Of a stretch of 64,000 bases of DNA, positions 28,354-39,118 are shown one piece after another. Position 1 is the first letter of the stretch, and the number at the start of each line of letters is the position of its first letter. The DNA comes from Caviibacterium pharyngocola. Its GTDB lineage: Bacteria > Pseudomonadota > Gammaproteobacteria > Enterobacterales > Pasteurellaceae. The position numbers and the translations under genes were made by a program. The stretch lies in assembly GCF_002795405.1 (NCBI RefSeq), contig NZ_PHGZ01000015.1, forward strand, positions 62,001 through 126,000, given 5' to 3'. The notes under the pieces were generated by a model. The model was not told the DNA's origin. It made no database searches and saw only the letters and a list, made by a program, of their open reading frames with translations.

Positions 28354-29854
28354 TATGAATTTCTAAATTGGTTGCGTCTTTCTCGCGTTTTTTCTTCGCG
28401 CCGTCGTTACGCAAGCCGGCAATGTTGTCCAAATATTCCGCCGTAATGTCTCCGGTGACATATTCGCCGGTAAAGACGGAACAATCAAAGGCTTTAATAG
28501 CCGGATTTTCTTGCTGAACGGATTCGGTTAAGGCTTGCAAATCTTGGAAAATCAATTTATCCACGCCGATTAAACGGGCGATTTCATCCACATTGCGTCC
28601 GTAAGCGATTAATTCGTGTTTCGTCGGCATATCAATACCGTACACATTCGGATAACGAATTTCCGGTGCGGCGGAGGCAAAATAAATTTTATTCGCGCCG
28701 GCGGCTCGCGCCATATCGACGATTTGTTCTGAGGTTGTGCCGCGCACGATCGAGTCATCCACCAAAAGCACGTTTTTGCCTTTAAATTCGGAAGAAATGG
28801 TGTTCAATTTACGGCGAACAGCACTCACTCGCTGAGTTTGTCCCGGCATAATGAAAGTGCGTCCGACATAACGGTTTTTCACGAAACCTTGGCGATAAGG
28901 CTTGCCTAAGGTATGCGCGATACGCAAGGCGATGTCGTTTGAAGTTTCCGGTACGGGAATAACGACGTCAATATCCAAATCCGCCCATTCGCGCGCAATT
29001 TTTTCGCCCAAACGTTCGCCCATATGCACCCGCGCCGCATACACGGATACGCCGTCGATATAAGAATCCGGACGAGCAAAATACACATATTCGAAAATAC
29101 AAGGCGTTAATTGCGGATTAACAGCGCATTGTTCGGCATAAATTTCACCGTCGAAAGTCACATAAACTGCCTCACCCGGTTGAATATTGCGCACCAATTC
29201 GAATCCGACCACATCCAATGCGATACTTTCCGAGGCGAACATATATTCGGTTTTGCCGTTATCTTCACGTTTTCCCAATACCAACGGACGAATGCCGTGC
29301 GGATCGCGAAAAGCGACCATTCCGTGACCGATAATCATCGCCACGCAAGCATAAGCGCCGCGAATATCCGCGTGAGTTTGTTTAATCGCGCCGAAAATAT
29401 CTTGCGGTGATAAATGTTGCGTATGCGTTTGATCCAAATGATAAGCCAAAATATTTAATAAGACTTCCGAATCGGAATTGGTATTGACGTGGCGTCTTGC
29501 TCGGTTAAACAATTTTTCTTTCAATTCATCGGAATTAGTTAAATTGCCGTTGTGCACCAAGGTTAAACCGTAAGGCGAATTGACGTAAAACGGCTGCGCT
29601 TCCGATACGCTGGAACTTCCCGCCGTCGGATAACGAACGTGACCGATGCCGGCGTTACCTTGCAAACGTAACATATGCACCTGTTGGAACACGTCACTGA
29701 CCAAACCGTTCGCTTTGCGTAAACGGAAACGGTTTTCATCGTCAACGGTGACGATTCCGGCGGCGTCTTGCCCGCGGTGTTGTAATAACGTCAATGCGTC
29801 ATAAATAGATTGGTTAACCGGACTTTGGCTAACGATACCGACAATACCACACAT
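28343..29854 (-). CDS. purF: Amidophosphoribosyltransferase PurF
   Basis: Catalyses the first committed step of purine synthesis, PRPP + glutamine to phosphoribosylamine. The 503-aa protein begins MCGIVGIV, so Cys2 becomes the N-terminal glutaminase nucleophile after Met removal. The PRPP-binding loop [16 protein letters not shown] is near residue 365. It lies 15 bp downstream of cvpA under a PurR box and overlaps ubiX. Confidence 0.98.
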   Translation of the reverse strand: MCGIVGIVSQSPVNQSIYDALTLLQHRGQDAAGIVTVDDENRFRLRKANGLVSDVFQQVHMLRLQGNAGIGHVRYPTAGSSSVSEAQPFYVNSPYGLTLVHNGNLTNSDELKEKLFNRARRHVNTNSDSEVLLNILAYHLDQTHTQHLSPQDIFGAIKQTHADIRGAYACVAMIIGHGMVAFRDPHGIRPLVLGKREDNGKTEYMFASESIALDVVGFELVRNIQPGEAVYVTFDGEIYAEQCAVNPQLTPCIFEYVYFARPDSYIDGVSVYAARVHMGERLGEKIAREWADLDIDVVIPVPETSNDIALRIAHTLGKPYRQGFVKNRYVGRTFIMPGQTQRVSAVRRKLNTISSEFKGKNVLLVDDSIVRGTTSEQIVDMARAAGANKIYFASAAPEIRYPNVYGIDMPTKHELIAYGRNVDEIARLIGVDKLIFQDLQALTESVQQENPAIKAFDCSVFTGEYVTGDITAEYLDNIAGLRNDGAKKKREKDATNLEIHNER

Positions 29855-29869
29855 AGCTGTGTCTATCCC

Positions 29870-30370
29870 CTATTGATTGAGTGTTGAATTTAGTAAACTT
29901 GAATTCTCTTTCAGTTGTTGGAAAAACCATTCGACGATAAAACCAAAGTGCGGGATTAATTTGGATTCTTTCCACCAATCGCTTTGGCTGAAATTCGTAA
30001 AGGTATCCACAAAAAATAGCAACGCGGCGACAATCAACACCCCGCGTAATAAACCGAAACACGCCCCCAACACGCGATCCGTGCCGCTTAATCCGGTTTT
30101 GTCCACCAACTGACCGATAACATAATTGACCACGGCGCCGACAATCAACGTAGCAACGAATAAGATCCCGATTGCCGCACCGTTTCGAATATAGAGCGAT
30201 TCGATTTGCGTTAAATAGTTTGCCAAATAAGGATAGAACTGATTTGCAACTAAAAATGCGACAACCCAGCTGGCAAGCGACATCACTTCACGCACAAAAC
30301 CGCGTAACAAACTGATAATAATAGAAAAAGCAATAATTCCGATGATAATAAAATCAATATAACTGTTCAT
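29870..30370 (-). CDS. cvpA: Colicin V production family protein CvpA
   Basis: A 166-residue inner membrane protein with four hydrophobic segments, matching E. coli CvpA (162 aa) from the start MNSYIDFIIIGIIAFSIIIS. The biochemical function is not settled. In E. coli it is needed for colicin V production and is co-transcribed with purF, as expected here from the 15-bp gap. A PurR-type operator lies 54 bp upstream of its start. Confidence 0.93.
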   Translation of the reverse strand: MNSYIDFIIIGIIAFSIIISLLRGFVREVMSLASWVVAFLVANQFYPYLANYLTQIESLYIRNGAAIGILFVATLIVGAVVNYVIGQLVDKTGLSGTDRVLGACFGLLRGVLIVAALLFFVDTFTNFSQSDWWKESKLIPHFGFIVEWFFQQLKENSSLLNSTLNQ

Positions 30371-30423
30371 TAAAGACTCTCGAAAAAACGGAATAATTTA
30401 CGACCGCACTATTCTAGCAAAAA

Positions 30424-30439
30424 ACGAAAACGTTTGCGC
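30424..30439 (-). promoter_or_regulatory. PurR operator upstream of cvpA-purF
   Basis: ACGAAAACGTTTGCGC agrees with the PurR operator ACGCAAACGTTTGCGT at 14 of 16 positions, including the central CG. It lies in the position used for purine repression of cvpA-purF in E. coli. Confidence 0.78.
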
Positions 30440-30519
30440 AACTTTTAATGCGGTAAATTATCTTCTTTAGGTGAAAAAAGAAATCACTATAACATAATCA
30501 TAAACGGGAAAAAATTAAC

Positions 30520-30963
30520 TTAAAGATTTTGCCAAAAATCGCGATCCAATTTTTGTTGCGTCTTGCGTAACACTTGCGCCAAATCCAAATAAGTCGGTGC
30601 GCCGTTAAGCGGCATAATCACTTCGTTTTGTTGACGCAATAACACACAAATTTTCTCAAACCAGACCGCACTTTGTGCCGATAAAGGCGTATCGGCACGT
30701 TTTCCCAACCAATAAAGCCCTTGCAACGGCAAGCACAAAGCAAATACGGCAGTCAACACCGCAACGGCGAGCGCACCGATATCGCTTTTGGCATAAATTT
30801 GCTGCCAAACAACGGCGAAAACGGCAAAAAAAGGCATTAATTTTTGGGCGAATCCCGTTGCGCGGATAATGCGATTTTCCGGAAAAATCATTCCTAATTT
30901 AGGTTCTAACGGCCATAATTTCAGATAACGCTGTCCGGTTTTCAAGGTGGTAAAAAATGACAT
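30520..30963 (-). CDS. yfbV: UPF0208 membrane protein YfbV
   Basis: A 147-residue protein with two hydrophobic segments (about 40-62 and 66-88) matching the UPF0208 family. The conserved N-terminal block is [20 protein letters not shown]. Some E. coli work links YfbV to terminus macrodomain insulation, but its activity is unclear. It is divergent from ackA, as in E. coli and H. influenzae. Confidence 0.92.
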   Translation of the reverse strand: MSFFTTLKTGQRYLKLWPLEPKLGMIFPENRIIRATGFAQKLMPFFAVFAVVWQQIYAKSDIGALAVAVLTAVFALCLPLQGLYWLGKRADTPLSAQSAVWFEKICVLLRQQNEVIMPLNGAPTYLDLAQVLRKTQQKLDRDFWQNL

Positions 30964-31362
30964 TGCAATTTCCTTAATTTACACTTTCCCCGCCATAATT
31001 TACCTTAAAATCATTTGCGCGTCGTCTTTTTTATTATCCTTTAACCCGCCGTTAAGCGGCATTAGCGCCTTGACGCTGCCGAATTCAGCCGCCGGCTAAT
31101 CGTAACCGAATCAAGACGTTAGCGCATTAGAATAAGAAAATACGGATTTTCAAACTCACACAATCGGCACTTTCTACAAAGTGCGGTCGAAATTTTATAA
31201 TTTTTTTTGAATTTTTAACAAATTTTTTGATAAAGATCGTATTTTTTGAACTTCATAATTTATTTTATCGTTCGAAAGGTGTATTCTATATTCATTAATA
31301 GACTTTTTATGTCTGGCTCTTAGGAGCTTATTCCTTTAACTTCAATCAAAGATAGGTCATTT
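30964..31362. other. yfbV-ackA intergenic region (399 bp)
   Basis: No plausible gene on either strand. The part at 31041-31130 is GC-richer and full of inverted repeats: GCCG-ttaag-CGGC, ATTAGC at 31061 pairing with GCTAAT at 31095, and TTAGCG-near-CTTGA repeated in inverse orientation around 31110-31125. An uptake signal sits near 31180. An FNR-like half-match, TTGATAAAGATCGT, lies at 31227-31240. The remainder is AT-rich leader up to the ackA ribosome-binding site AGGT. Confidence 0.5.
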
Positions 31363-32565
31363 ATGTCTCAAAAATTAGTCCTAGTTCTTAACTGCGGTAG
31401 TTCTTCATTAAAATTCTCCATTTTAGATCCGGTCTCCGGCGAGGAAAAACTATCCGGTTTAGCGGAAGCCTTTCATTTACCCGATGCACGCATCAAATGG
31501 AAACTACACGGTGAAAAAGGTAACGCGGATTTAGGCGCCGGCGCGGCTCACAGCGAAGCGCTCGCATTCATCGTCAACAACATTTTCCCGTTGGATCCGT
31601 CATTAAAAGACGGCGTTGCCGCGATTGGTCACCGTATCGTTCACGGTGGCGAGAAATTCACATCTTCAGTGATTATCACCGATGAAGTTATCAAAGGTAT
31701 CGAAGATGCCATTCAATTCGCTCCGTTACACAATCCGGCGCATTTAATCGGTATTCAAGAAGCGTTTAAAATGTTCCCGCATTTGAAAGATAAAAACGTA
31801 GTGGTTTTCGACACAGCATTCCACACCACAATGCCGGAAGAAGCTTATTTATACGCCGTGCCTTATTCTTTATACAAAGAACACGGCATTCGTCGTTACG
31901 GCGCACACGGTACTAGCCATTTTTACGTCAGCCAACAAGCGGCGCAACGCTTAAATGTGCCGGCAGATAAAGTGAACGTAATCACTTGTCACTTAGGTAA
32001 CGGCGCATCCGTTGCAGCGGTTCGTCACGGTCAATGTATCGACACCTCAATGGGTTTAACTCCATTGGAAGGCTTGGTAATGGGAACCCGTTCCGGCGAT
32101 TTGGATCCGGCGATCATTTTCTATTTACACAATAACCTCGGTATGTCCGTTGAAGAAATCAACACCCTATTAACCAAAAAATCCGGTTTACTCGGTTTAA
32201 CCGAAGTAACCAGCGACTGCCGTTATGCGGAAGATAATTACGACACCGAAGTGCCGGCAAAACGCGCATTAGACGTATTCTGCTATCGTTTGGCGAAATA
32301 CATCGGTTCTTATATGGCGGTTATCGGCGAACGTTTGGATGCGATTGTATTTACCGGCGGTATCGGTGAAAACTCCGCGCACGTTCGTGAAATTACCTTA
32401 AATCACTTAAAATTATTCGGTTATAAATTGGATAATGAGAAAAACTTGGCGGCACGTTTCGGTAATGAAGGTGTAATTACCGCAGACAACTCACCTGTCG
32501 CTCTTGTCATTCCGACTAACGAAGAATTAGTTATCGCACAAGATACAGCGCGTCTTTGTATCTAA
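31363..32565 (+). CDS. ackA: Acetate kinase
   Basis: Interconverts acetyl phosphate + ADP and acetate + ATP. The 400-aa protein has [14 protein letters not shown] at residues 4-17, the DTAFH motif near 148, HLGNGAS near 208, and [13 protein letters not shown] [13 protein letters not shown] near 240. It forms the acetate overflow and fermentation pair with pta, which begins 62 bp downstream. Confidence 0.98.
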   Translation: MSQKLVLVLNCGSSSLKFSILDPVSGEEKLSGLAEAFHLPDARIKWKLHGEKGNADLGAGAAHSEALAFIVNNIFPLDPSLKDGVAAIGHRIVHGGEKFTSSVIITDEVIKGIEDAIQFAPLHNPAHLIGIQEAFKMFPHLKDKNVVVFDTAFHTTMPEEAYLYAVPYSLYKEHGIRRYGAHGTSHFYVSQQAAQRLNVPADKVNVITCHLGNGASVAAVRHGQCIDTSMGLTPLEGLVMGTRSGDLDPAIIFYLHNNLGMSVEEINTLLTKKSGLLGLTEVTSDCRYAEDNYDTEVPAKRALDVFCYRLAKYIGSYMAVIGERLDAIVFTGGIGENSAHVREITLNHLKLFGYKLDNEKNLAARFGNEGVITADNSPVALVIPTNEELVIAQDTARLCI

Positions 32566-32576
32566 TAAAACGAACG

Positions 32577-32605
32577 AACTGCCGATATTCTCGGCAGTTT
32601 CTTTT
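32577..32605 (+). terminator. ackA-pta intercistronic hairpin with T-run
   Basis: A 9-bp stem AACTGCCGA/TCGGCAGTT with a 5-nt loop is followed by TCTTTTT. It may end part of the ackA transcription before pta. Confidence 0.75.
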
Positions 32606-32627
32606 TAATCATATAGTAAGGTTGATT

Positions 32628-34766
32628 ATGTCTCGCACAATTATTCTTATTCCTATCAGCGCCGGTGTCGGTTTAACCAGTGTTAGCCTCGGTTTAATCC
32701 GCTCTTTGGAACAAAAAGGCGCTAAAATCGGTTTTATGAAACCGATTTCCCAGCCAAGCACGGATGAAGATAAATTAGATCGTACCACTTCGATTGTCCG
32801 CACTAGCACCGCGCTGGAAACCGCCGAGCCGTTTATGTTAAGCGTGGCGGAAAGTCTAATCGGTCAAAACCAATCCGATGTATTATTGGAAAAAATCGTT
32901 GAAAATCATCAACAATTAACCAAAAACAATGAAATCATTATTGTCGAAGGCTTAATTCCGACTCGTAAACACAGTTACGCGAACAGTATAAACTACGAAA
33001 TCGCCCAAGCCCTTGATGCGGAAATTATTTTAGTCGCCGCACCGGCAACCGAAACACCGGCGGAATTAAAAGAACGCATTGAAGCGGCGGCATCGCAATT
33101 CGGCGGCAAAAATAACCCGAATCTTTTGGGTGTGGTTATCAATAAATTCAACGCACCGATCGATGAAACCGGTCGTACACGTCCGGATTTAAGCGAAATT
33201 TTTGATGCGTATCAACACAGCCATAACAATTCCGTTGAAGTTTATAAATTATTCGAAAAAAGCCCGATTAAAGTCTTAGCTTGCATTCCTTGGAATGCCG
33301 AGTTAATCGCAACTCGCGTAGTGGATCTAGTCAATCATCTGGGCGCGGCGATCATTAATGAAGGCGAAATTACTTCGCGTCGTATTCGCGGTATCACCTT
33401 CTGCGCCAGAACCTTACCGAATATGGTAGAACATTTCCGCACCGGCAGCTTATTAGTCACTTCCGCCGATCGCCCTGACGTTTTAGTGGCAGCAGCATTA
33501 GCGGCAAGCAACGGTATTGAACTCGGCGGTTTATTGCTCACTGGCGGTTATCGTATCGACAGCCAAATCAAAAAATTATGCCAACCTTCTTTCGAAGGCT
33601 CCGGTTTACCGATTTTCCGAATCGAAGGCAACACTTGGCAAACCGCATTAACCTTGCAAAGCTTCAATTTGGAAGTGCCGGTTGACGACAAAGAACGTAT
33701 CGAAAATATCAAACAATACACCAGCCAACAATTCGACGCGCAGTTTATCGACTCCATCGTTGCGGCATCTTCTCGTTTACGTCGTCTTTCTCCACCGGCG
33801 TTCCGTTTCCAATTAACGGAATTGGCGCGTAATGCGAAAAAACGCATTGTATTACCGGAAGGTGACGAACCGCGTACCATCAAAGCGGCGGCATTATGTG
33901 CCGAACGCGGCATTGCCGAATGCGTATTGTTAGCTAATCCGGCGGATGTAAAACGCGTTGCCGAAGCACAAGGCGTACAATTAGGTCAAGGTATCACCGT
34001 GATCGATCCGGCGACCGTGCGCGAAAACTATGTGGATCGCTTGGTCGAATTGCGTAAAAACAAAGGTATGACCGAAGAAGCGGCTCGCGAACAATTAGAA
34101 GACACCGTTGTACTCGGTACGATGATGTTGGAAGCCAACGAAGTGGACGGTTTGGTCTCCGGCGCAGTACACACCACTGCCAACACCATTCGTCCGCCGA
34201 TGCAAATTATTAAAACCGCACCGGGCAATTCGATCGTTTCTTCTATCTTCTTTATGTTGTTACCGGATCAAGTGCTTGTTTACGGTGACTGCGCGGTGAA
34301 TCCGGATCCGACGGCGGAACAATTAGCCGAAATCGCGATTCAATCCGCCGATTCCGCTAAAGCCTTCGGTATCGATCCGAAAGTAGCGATGATCTCCTAC
34401 TCCACCGGTACTTCCGGCAGCGGCGCAGACGTGGAAAAAGTGAAAGAAGCAACCCGTATCGCACAAGAAAAACGTCCGGATTTAATCATCGACGGCCCGT
34501 TACAATATGACGCAGCCGTAATGGAAGATGTGGCGCGTTCCAAAGCACCGAATTCACCGGTTGCAGGTAAAGCCACCGTGTTTATCTTCCCTGATTTGAA
34601 CACCGGTAACACTACTTATAAAGCGGTTCAACGTTCCGCAGACTTAGTTTCTATCGGCCCGATGTTACAAGGTATGCGTAAACCGGTGAACGACTTATCA
34701 CGCGGCGCATTAGTTGACGATATCGTTTACACCATCGCATTAACCGCAATTCAAGCAACACAATAA
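32628..34766 (+). CDS. pta: Phosphate acetyltransferase Pta
   Basis: Interconverts acetyl-CoA and acetyl phosphate. The 712-aa long form matches E. coli Pta (714). An N-terminal BioD-like P-loop-type domain ([20 protein letters not shown]) is followed by a DRTGG domain. The C-terminal catalytic PTA_PTB domain (about 385-712) has [11 protein letters not shown] and [20 protein letters not shown] chose the ATG at 32628 with AAGG upstream. The upstream open codons span the intercistronic terminator. Confidence 0.97.
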   Translation: MSRTIILIPISAGVGLTSVSLGLIRSLEQKGAKIGFMKPISQPSTDEDKLDRTTSIVRTSTALETAEPFMLSVAESLIGQNQSDVLLEKIVENHQQLTKNNEIIIVEGLIPTRKHSYANSINYEIAQALDAEIILVAAPATETPAELKERIEAAASQFGGKNNPNLLGVVINKFNAPIDETGRTRPDLSEIFDAYQHSHNNSVEVYKLFEKSPIKVLACIPWNAELIATRVVDLVNHLGAAIINEGEITSRRIRGITFCARTLPNMVEHFRTGSLLVTSADRPDVLVAAALAASNGIELGGLLLTGGYRIDSQIKKLCQPSFEGSGLPIFRIEGNTWQTALTLQSFNLEVPVDDKERIENIKQYTSQQFDAQFIDSIVAASSRLRRLSPPAFRFQLTELARNAKKRIVLPEGDEPRTIKAAALCAERGIAECVLLANPADVKRVAEAQGVQLGQGITVIDPATVRENYVDRLVELRKNKGMTEEAAREQLEDTVVLGTMMLEANEVDGLVSGAVHTTANTIRPPMQIIKTAPGNSIVSSIFFMLLPDQVLVYGDCAVNPDPTAEQLAEIAIQSADSAKAFGIDPKVAMISYSTGTSGSGADVEKVKEATRIAQEKRPDLIIDGPLQYDAAVMEDVARSKAPNSPVAGKATVFIFPDLNTGNTTYKAVQRSADLVSIGPMLQGMRKPVNDLSRGALVDDIVYTIALTAIQATQ

Positions 34767-34783
34767 GTTTTGTCGATAAAAAT

Positions 34784-34808
34784 ACCGCACTTTGATTAAA
34801 AGTGCGGT
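34784..34808. terminator. Inverted uptake-signal pair after pta
   Basis: ACCGCACTTT and AAAGTGCGGT form a 10-bp perfect stem around a 5-nt loop just after the pta stop. Paired uptake signals of this kind double as terminators in Pasteurellaceae. Confidence 0.75.
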
Positions 34809-34840
34809 CAAATTAATGGCAAACTTTCATTTATTGTCTT

Positions 34841-34889
34841 TACGGACGCACTGGTTGCGTCCGAATATACAATTCTCTCTGTCAATAAA
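34841..34889. repeat. Palindromic repeat, left of the Sel1 gene
   Basis: A hairpin ACGGACGCA/TGCGTCCG-type is followed by AATATACAATTCTCTCTGTC. A diverged second copy lies at 36008-36055 on the other side of the Sel1-repeat gene, in the same orientation. Confidence 0.7.
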
Positions 34890-35013
34890 TCGACTATTTA
34901 TTTAAGCAGTCTTTTTTATCCAATCTTTAGAAAAGTACAAAAAACGCTCGACATTTGTTTTTTTTTTGCTCAAATATGCCTGTTTTTTAATCTTATCTAA
35001 ACAGGAGTTTTCT

Positions 35014-35985
35014 ATGCAATTTTCTCGTATTTTTCGTTTAACTGCCTTGGCAATGTTATGTTTTAGTAGCGTTGTTCAGGCAAATGAATCTGCAGAGCCA
35101 ATGTCTTTTGAGGATGCAGTAAAGGCTTATGAAGATAGACAATATGATAAAGCCTTAGAGGGTTTCCGATATTACGCGGAAAAAGGAGATACAGCAGCTC
35201 AATTTTATTTAGCTTTTATGTATGATGATGGGCGAGGTGTTACAAAAGATGATAAACAAGCGGTTTATTGGTACGAAAAAGCGGCGGAACAAGGAGATGC
35301 ACAAGCTCAATTCAATTTAGCCGTTATGTATAGAAAAGGGCAAGGTGTCACGAAAGATGATAAACAAGCGGTTTATTGGTATCAGAAAGCTGCGGAACAA
35401 GGAGATGTAAAAGCTCAATTTAGTTTAGCCGTTATGTATAGAAAAGGGCAAGGTGTCGCAAAAGATGATAAACAAGCGGTTTATTGGTCTCAAAAAGCGG
35501 CGGAGCAAGGAAATGCAAACGCTCAATTTAATTTAGCAATTATGCTTGAGGATGGTCAAGGCGTCGTAAAAGATGATAAACAAGCGGCTTATTGGTATCA
35601 AAAAGCGGCAGAGCAAGGAAATGCAAACGCTCAAAATAATTTAGCTTTTATGTATGGGAATGGGCTGGGTGTTGCAAAAGATGATAAAGAAGCGGCTTAT
35701 TGGTATCAAGAAGCAGCAAAGCAAGGAAATTCGGATTCTCAATTTAATTTAGCCATTATGTATAAGAAAGGACAAGGTGTCACAAAAGATGCTAAACAAG
35801 CGGCTTATTGGTATCAAAAAGCGGCGGAACAAGGAGATGCAACAGCGCAATTTAATTTAGGCTTGATGTATTTTAATGGACAAGGTGTAAAAAAAGATAC
35901 TAAAAAAGCTAAAGCACTTTTTAAACAAGCTTGTGATGGTGGTGAAAGTGACGGTTGCAAAAACTATCAAATTTTATCTAAATAA
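35014..35985 (+). CDS. Secreted Sel1-repeat (SLR) protein
   Basis: A 323-residue exported protein. A signal peptide (about 1-23, ending VVQA) and a short helical segment are followed by seven tandem 36-residue Sel1-like repeats (about residues 62-313, pattern AQFNLAVMYxxGQGVxKDDKQAxYWYQKAAEQGN) and a C-terminal cap with two Cys. SLR solenoids usually bind proteins. The partner here is unknown. The gene is AT-rich and less polished in codon use than its neighbours. It is flanked on both sides by the same palindromic repeat and paired uptake signals, which suggests it was inserted or expanded between pta and rnd. The ATG at 35014 has ACAGGAG upstream. Confidence 0.88.
   Translation: MQFSRIFRLTALAMLCFSSVVQANESAEPMSFEDAVKAYEDRQYDKALEGFRYYAEKGDTAAQFYLAFMYDDGRGVTKDDKQAVYWYEKAAEQGDAQAQFNLAVMYRKGQGVTKDDKQAVYWYQKAAEQGDVKAQFSLAVMYRKGQGVAKDDKQAVYWSQKAAEQGNANAQFNLAIMLEDGQGVVKDDKQAAYWYQKAAEQGNANAQNNLAFMYGNGLGVAKDDKEAAYWYQEAAKQGNSDSQFNLAIMYKKGQGVTKDAKQAAYWYQKAAEQGDATAQFNLGLMYFNGQGVKKDTKKAKALFKQACDGGESDGCKNYQILSK
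35197..35952 (+). repeat. 108-bp tandem coding repeats (Sel1 units)
   Basis: Seven consecutive 108-bp units with high DNA similarity, for example the repeated AAAGATGATAAACAAGCGG segment. Each encodes one Sel1 repeat. Similarity is strongest in units 1-4, suggesting recent duplication. Confidence 0.85.
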
Positions 35986-36007
35986 TTATTAATAGGTGTA
36001 TTTATAA

Positions 36008-36055
36008 TACGGACGCCCGCAGTGCGTCCTAATATACAACCCTCTTTGTCAACAA
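36008..36055. repeat. Palindromic repeat, right of the Sel1 gene
   Basis: Second copy of the repeat at 34841. It has a hairpin with GGACGC/GCGTCC arms followed by AATATACAACCCTCTTTGTC. Together the two copies bracket the Sel1 gene. Confidence 0.7.
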
Positions 36056-36059
36056 CCTA

Positions 36060-36084
36060 ACCGCACTTTGATTAAAAGTGCGGT
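36060..36084. terminator. Inverted uptake-signal pair with T-run
   Basis: ACCGCACTTT/AAAGTGCGGT forms a 10-bp stem with a 5-nt loop followed by ATTTTTTTATATTTTT. It lies between the converging Sel1 and rnd genes. Confidence 0.85.
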
Positions 36085-36100
36085 ATTTTTTTATATTTTT

Positions 36101-37243
36101 TTATAACAAGTTAACTAATGCTTGCCCGAATTCGCGGCGCCAATCGCATAATAATAACGGCAAACAATTCGGGTCTTGCTGTTGTAACCAGTGCCATTTC
36201 ATTAGTTCTTCCAACGCACGTTTTCCCGCAATAACTTCCGCGGCTAGATCCGGCGGTGCGATGTCTTTAAGTTTTTGCTGCAAACTTTTTAGCGCTTTTC
36301 GATAACGCGGATCATCGGCAAGGCGGGTAACAAGCGGCGGATAATCCTTTTCATCAATACGCTTGACCTGATCCGCCAGTTGTAACAATTTTTTGCCGTG
36401 AATACGCACCTCGGCGGTCAACAATCCCATCGCCAACAATTCGGAGGTATGTTTCGGGTTGTTTTTCGCCACCAGCCATAAATGTTCTTCTTTCACCACG
36501 AAATTAACCGCCAAATCCCGTTTTATCGCTTCTTCCAAACGCCATTTCGCCAACACTTTCAAGCGCATTAATTCTTCGCGATTTAAACGCCACGCATTAG
36601 CAACGGATAAATAAGCGTTTTCCGTATCCCGCTGTTTTTCACGTTTTTGCACTAAAAAATCGCAATCGAATTCCACCGCACTTTGCCAGCGCGTTTCCGC
36701 CAATACCGTCCGTATTTGATGATATAAAGGCAATAAATACCACACGTCCGCCGCAGCGTAGCGTAATTGTTTTTCCGATAACGGACGCGCCAGCCAATCG
36801 GTGCGCGACGCACCTTTATCGATTTCCAAATAAAAATAATGTTTAATCAATGCGGCAAAACCGACGGAATGTCCGAATCCTAAAAATGCCGCGGCAACTT
36901 GGGTATCAAACATCGGATTCGGTAATTGATCGAAATAATGTTGAAACACTTCCAAATCTTCGCTACAAGCGTGCAAAATTTTCGTCACTTTGTTATCTGC
37001 CAATAGTCGAACGAAAGGCGAAAAATCTTCAATATCATTGGGATCGATCAAACTGAGGTTTTCACCGTCATATAGCTGAATCAAGCCTAATTTCGGGAAA
37101 AACGTGCGGGTGCGAATAAATTCCGTGTCTAATGCCACCGCACTTTTTTCTTGCGCTTTGGCACAAACTTCGGCGAGCATTTCATCCGTTGTAATCAATG
37201 AAAAGTGCGGTACGTTTTGTAATTCTTTTAGTTGAGAAATCAT
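36101..37243 (-). CDS. rnd: Ribonuclease D
   Basis: 3'-5' exoribonuclease for tRNA 3' maturation. The 380-aa protein (E. coli 375) has the DEDD catalytic motifs: Asp39 and Glu41 in ALDTEF, HACSEDLEVF near 93-102, and YAAADVWYLL near 155. HRDC domains follow (about 200-380). It has three uptake-signal copies. Its position downstream of fadD is conserved with E. coli. Confidence 0.96.
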   Translation of the reverse strand: MISQLKELQNVPHFSLITTDEMLAEVCAKAQEKSAVALDTEFIRTRTFFPKLGLIQLYDGENLSLIDPNDIEDFSPFVRLLADNKVTKILHACSEDLEVFQHYFDQLPNPMFDTQVAAAFLGFGHSVGFAALIKHYFYLEIDKGASRTDWLARPLSEKQLRYAAADVWYLLPLYHQIRTVLAETRWQSAVEFDCDFLVQKREKQRDTENAYLSVANAWRLNREELMRLKVLAKWRLEEAIKRDLAVNFVVKEEHLWLVAKNNPKHTSELLAMGLLTAEVRIHGKKLLQLADQVKRIDEKDYPPLVTRLADDPRYRKALKSLQQKLKDIAPPDLAAEVIAGKRALEELMKWHWLQQQDPNCLPLLLCDWRREFGQALVNLL

Positions 37244-37318
37244 TTGCTTTAACTCAAATCAACGCGATATGTTCATTCGCTTTATTGATAAATACAGAAA
37301 TCGGTAAATACAAAAATA

Positions 37319-37348
37319 ATCGGCTCAAAGCCTGACACTCGAGCCGAT
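37319..37348 (-). terminator. Terminator of fadD
   Basis: An 8-bp stem ATCGGCTC/GAGCCGAT with a 14-nt loop lies 26 bp beyond the fadD stop. On the minus strand ATTTTTGT follows. Confidence 0.7.
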
Positions 37349-37373
37349 CATTAATCTTTTGGCAAACTGTGCG

Positions 37374-39062
37374 TTATGCACTTTGACGTTTTGCCAATTC
37401 TTCGTCTCGCAGCACGCGGCGTAAAATTTTGCCCACATTGGTTTTCGGCAATTCGTCGCGAAATTCAATATCTTTCGGCACTTTATAACCGGTTAAATGC
37501 TGACGACAATGTTGACGCAATTCGTCGCGGGTTAAGCTGTCGTCTTTTTTCACTACAAAAATCTTAATGGTTTCGCCCGATACCTCGTGCGGTACGCCGA
37601 TCGCCACCACTTCCGCAACTTTGTAATTTAACATTACGACGTCTTCGATTTCGTTCGGATAGACATTGAATCCGGACACCAAAATCATATCTTTTTTACG
37701 ATCCACAATGCGCAAACTGTAGGTTTCGTCCATAATCACGATATCGCCGGTCGCCATCCAACCGTCTTTCAACACTTCCGCCGTCGCTTCCGGACGTTGC
37801 CAATAACCTTGCATTACCTGCTCGCCTTTCACCCAAAGTTCGCCCGGCTCACCTAGTGCGGCTTCCGAACCGTCGTCTTTCACGATTCGAATGTCCGTAT
37901 TCGGCACGGGTACACCGATCGTGCCGTTATGTTTCTCTACATTAATCGGGCAAGCGGCAATCAACGGCGAACATTCGGTCATTCCGTAACCTTCGATAAT
38001 GCTACATCCGGTTAATTCGTGCCAGCGCGTTGCTACGGATTGCTGAATCGCCATTCCGCCGCCGACGGAAAGTTTTAACGCGGAGAAATCCACTTCTTTA
38101 AAATTTTCGTTATTTAATAACGCGTTAAACAAAGTATTCACGCCAGTAATCGCCACAAAACGGTATTTTTTCAATTCTTTGACGAATCCGTCGATATCGC
38201 GCGGATTGGTGATTAACACCGCCGTAATCCCTAATTCGATAAACAATAAACAGTTCACCGTTAAGGCAAAAACGTGATACAACGGCAACGCTAAAATGGC
38301 TTTACGCTCTTTGGTGTGATCACCGACGAAGGGATAGCCGATCCAACGGGATTGGAAAACGTTGGTGATAATATTACCATGCGATAGCATTGCGCCTTTC
38401 GCCACGCCGGTCGTGCCGCCGGTATATTGTAAAAACGCCAAGGTATCGCGATTTAAACTCGGACGCACATATTGGCGGTGTTTGCCGATCGCCAAAACTT
38501 CGCGAAAAGTGACGGCGTGCGGTAATTTATATTTCGGTACGAGTTTTTTAACGTATTTCACCACAAAGTTAACTAAAGTACGTTTGCCGAAAGAAAGCTG
38601 ATCGCCCATACGAGTTAAAATAACGTGTTTTACCGCCGTATTAAACACCACTTTTTCCAAAGTAGAGGCGAAATTCGACACCACGACGATAGCTTTCGCG
38701 CCGCTATCTTGTAATTGATGTTCCAACTCGCGCGGCGTATAAAGCGGATTCACGTTCACCACCACCAAGCCGGCGCGCAAAATTCCGAATAATGCGATCG
38801 GATATTGCAATAAATTCGGCATCATCAATGCGACGCGATCACCGCGCTGTAATTTTAATTCGTTTTGCAAATAAGCGGCGAACGCTCGGCTGCGTTCTTC
38901 CAATTTGCGGAATGTCAGCACTTGCCCCATATTGATATATGCCGCGCGATCAGGGTGTTCTCTGATTGCCTTATCAAACATATCGAGAATATTGTCGTAT
39001 TTCGACGTATCCAATTCAAATTCAGAACCTTCCGGATAGTTCTTAAACCAAGGTTTTTCCAT
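37374..39062 (-). CDS. fadD: Long-chain fatty acid-CoA ligase FadD
   Basis: Activates fatty acids to acyl-CoA with ATP at the inner membrane. The 562-aa protein is essentially the E. coli length (561). The AMP-binding P-loop is [18 protein letters not shown] (about 213-230), followed by GYGMTECSP (about 355), the TGDIVIMDE block (about 435) and the acyl-CoA synthetase signature around [16 protein letters not shown] (about 453-468). It lies within the conserved tsaB-slp-fadD-rnd run. Confidence 0.97.
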   Translation of the reverse strand: MEKPWFKNYPEGSEFELDTSKYDNILDMFDKAIREHPDRAAYINMGQVLTFRKLEERSRAFAAYLQNELKLQRGDRVALMMPNLLQYPIALFGILRAGLVVVNVNPLYTPRELEHQLQDSGAKAIVVVSNFASTLEKVVFNTAVKHVILTRMGDQLSFGKRTLVNFVVKYVKKLVPKYKLPHAVTFREVLAIGKHRQYVRPSLNRDTLAFLQYTGGTTGVAKGAMLSHGNIITNVFQSRWIGYPFVGDHTKERKAILALPLYHVFALTVNCLLFIELGITAVLITNPRDIDGFVKELKKYRFVAITGVNTLFNALLNNENFKEVDFSALKLSVGGGMAIQQSVATRWHELTGCSIIEGYGMTECSPLIAACPINVEKHNGTIGVPVPNTDIRIVKDDGSEAALGEPGELWVKGEQVMQGYWQRPEATAEVLKDGWMATGDIVIMDETYSLRIVDRKKDMILVSGFNVYPNEIEDVVMLNYKVAEVVAIGVPHEVSGETIKIFVVKKDDSLTRDELRQHCRQHLTGYKVPKDIEFRDELPKTNVGKILRRVLRDEELAKRQSA

Positions 39063-39118
39063 TATTTATCCTTATTATTGCGGGAAAATCGGCGATGATT
39101 TTAACACTTGAAACGACA

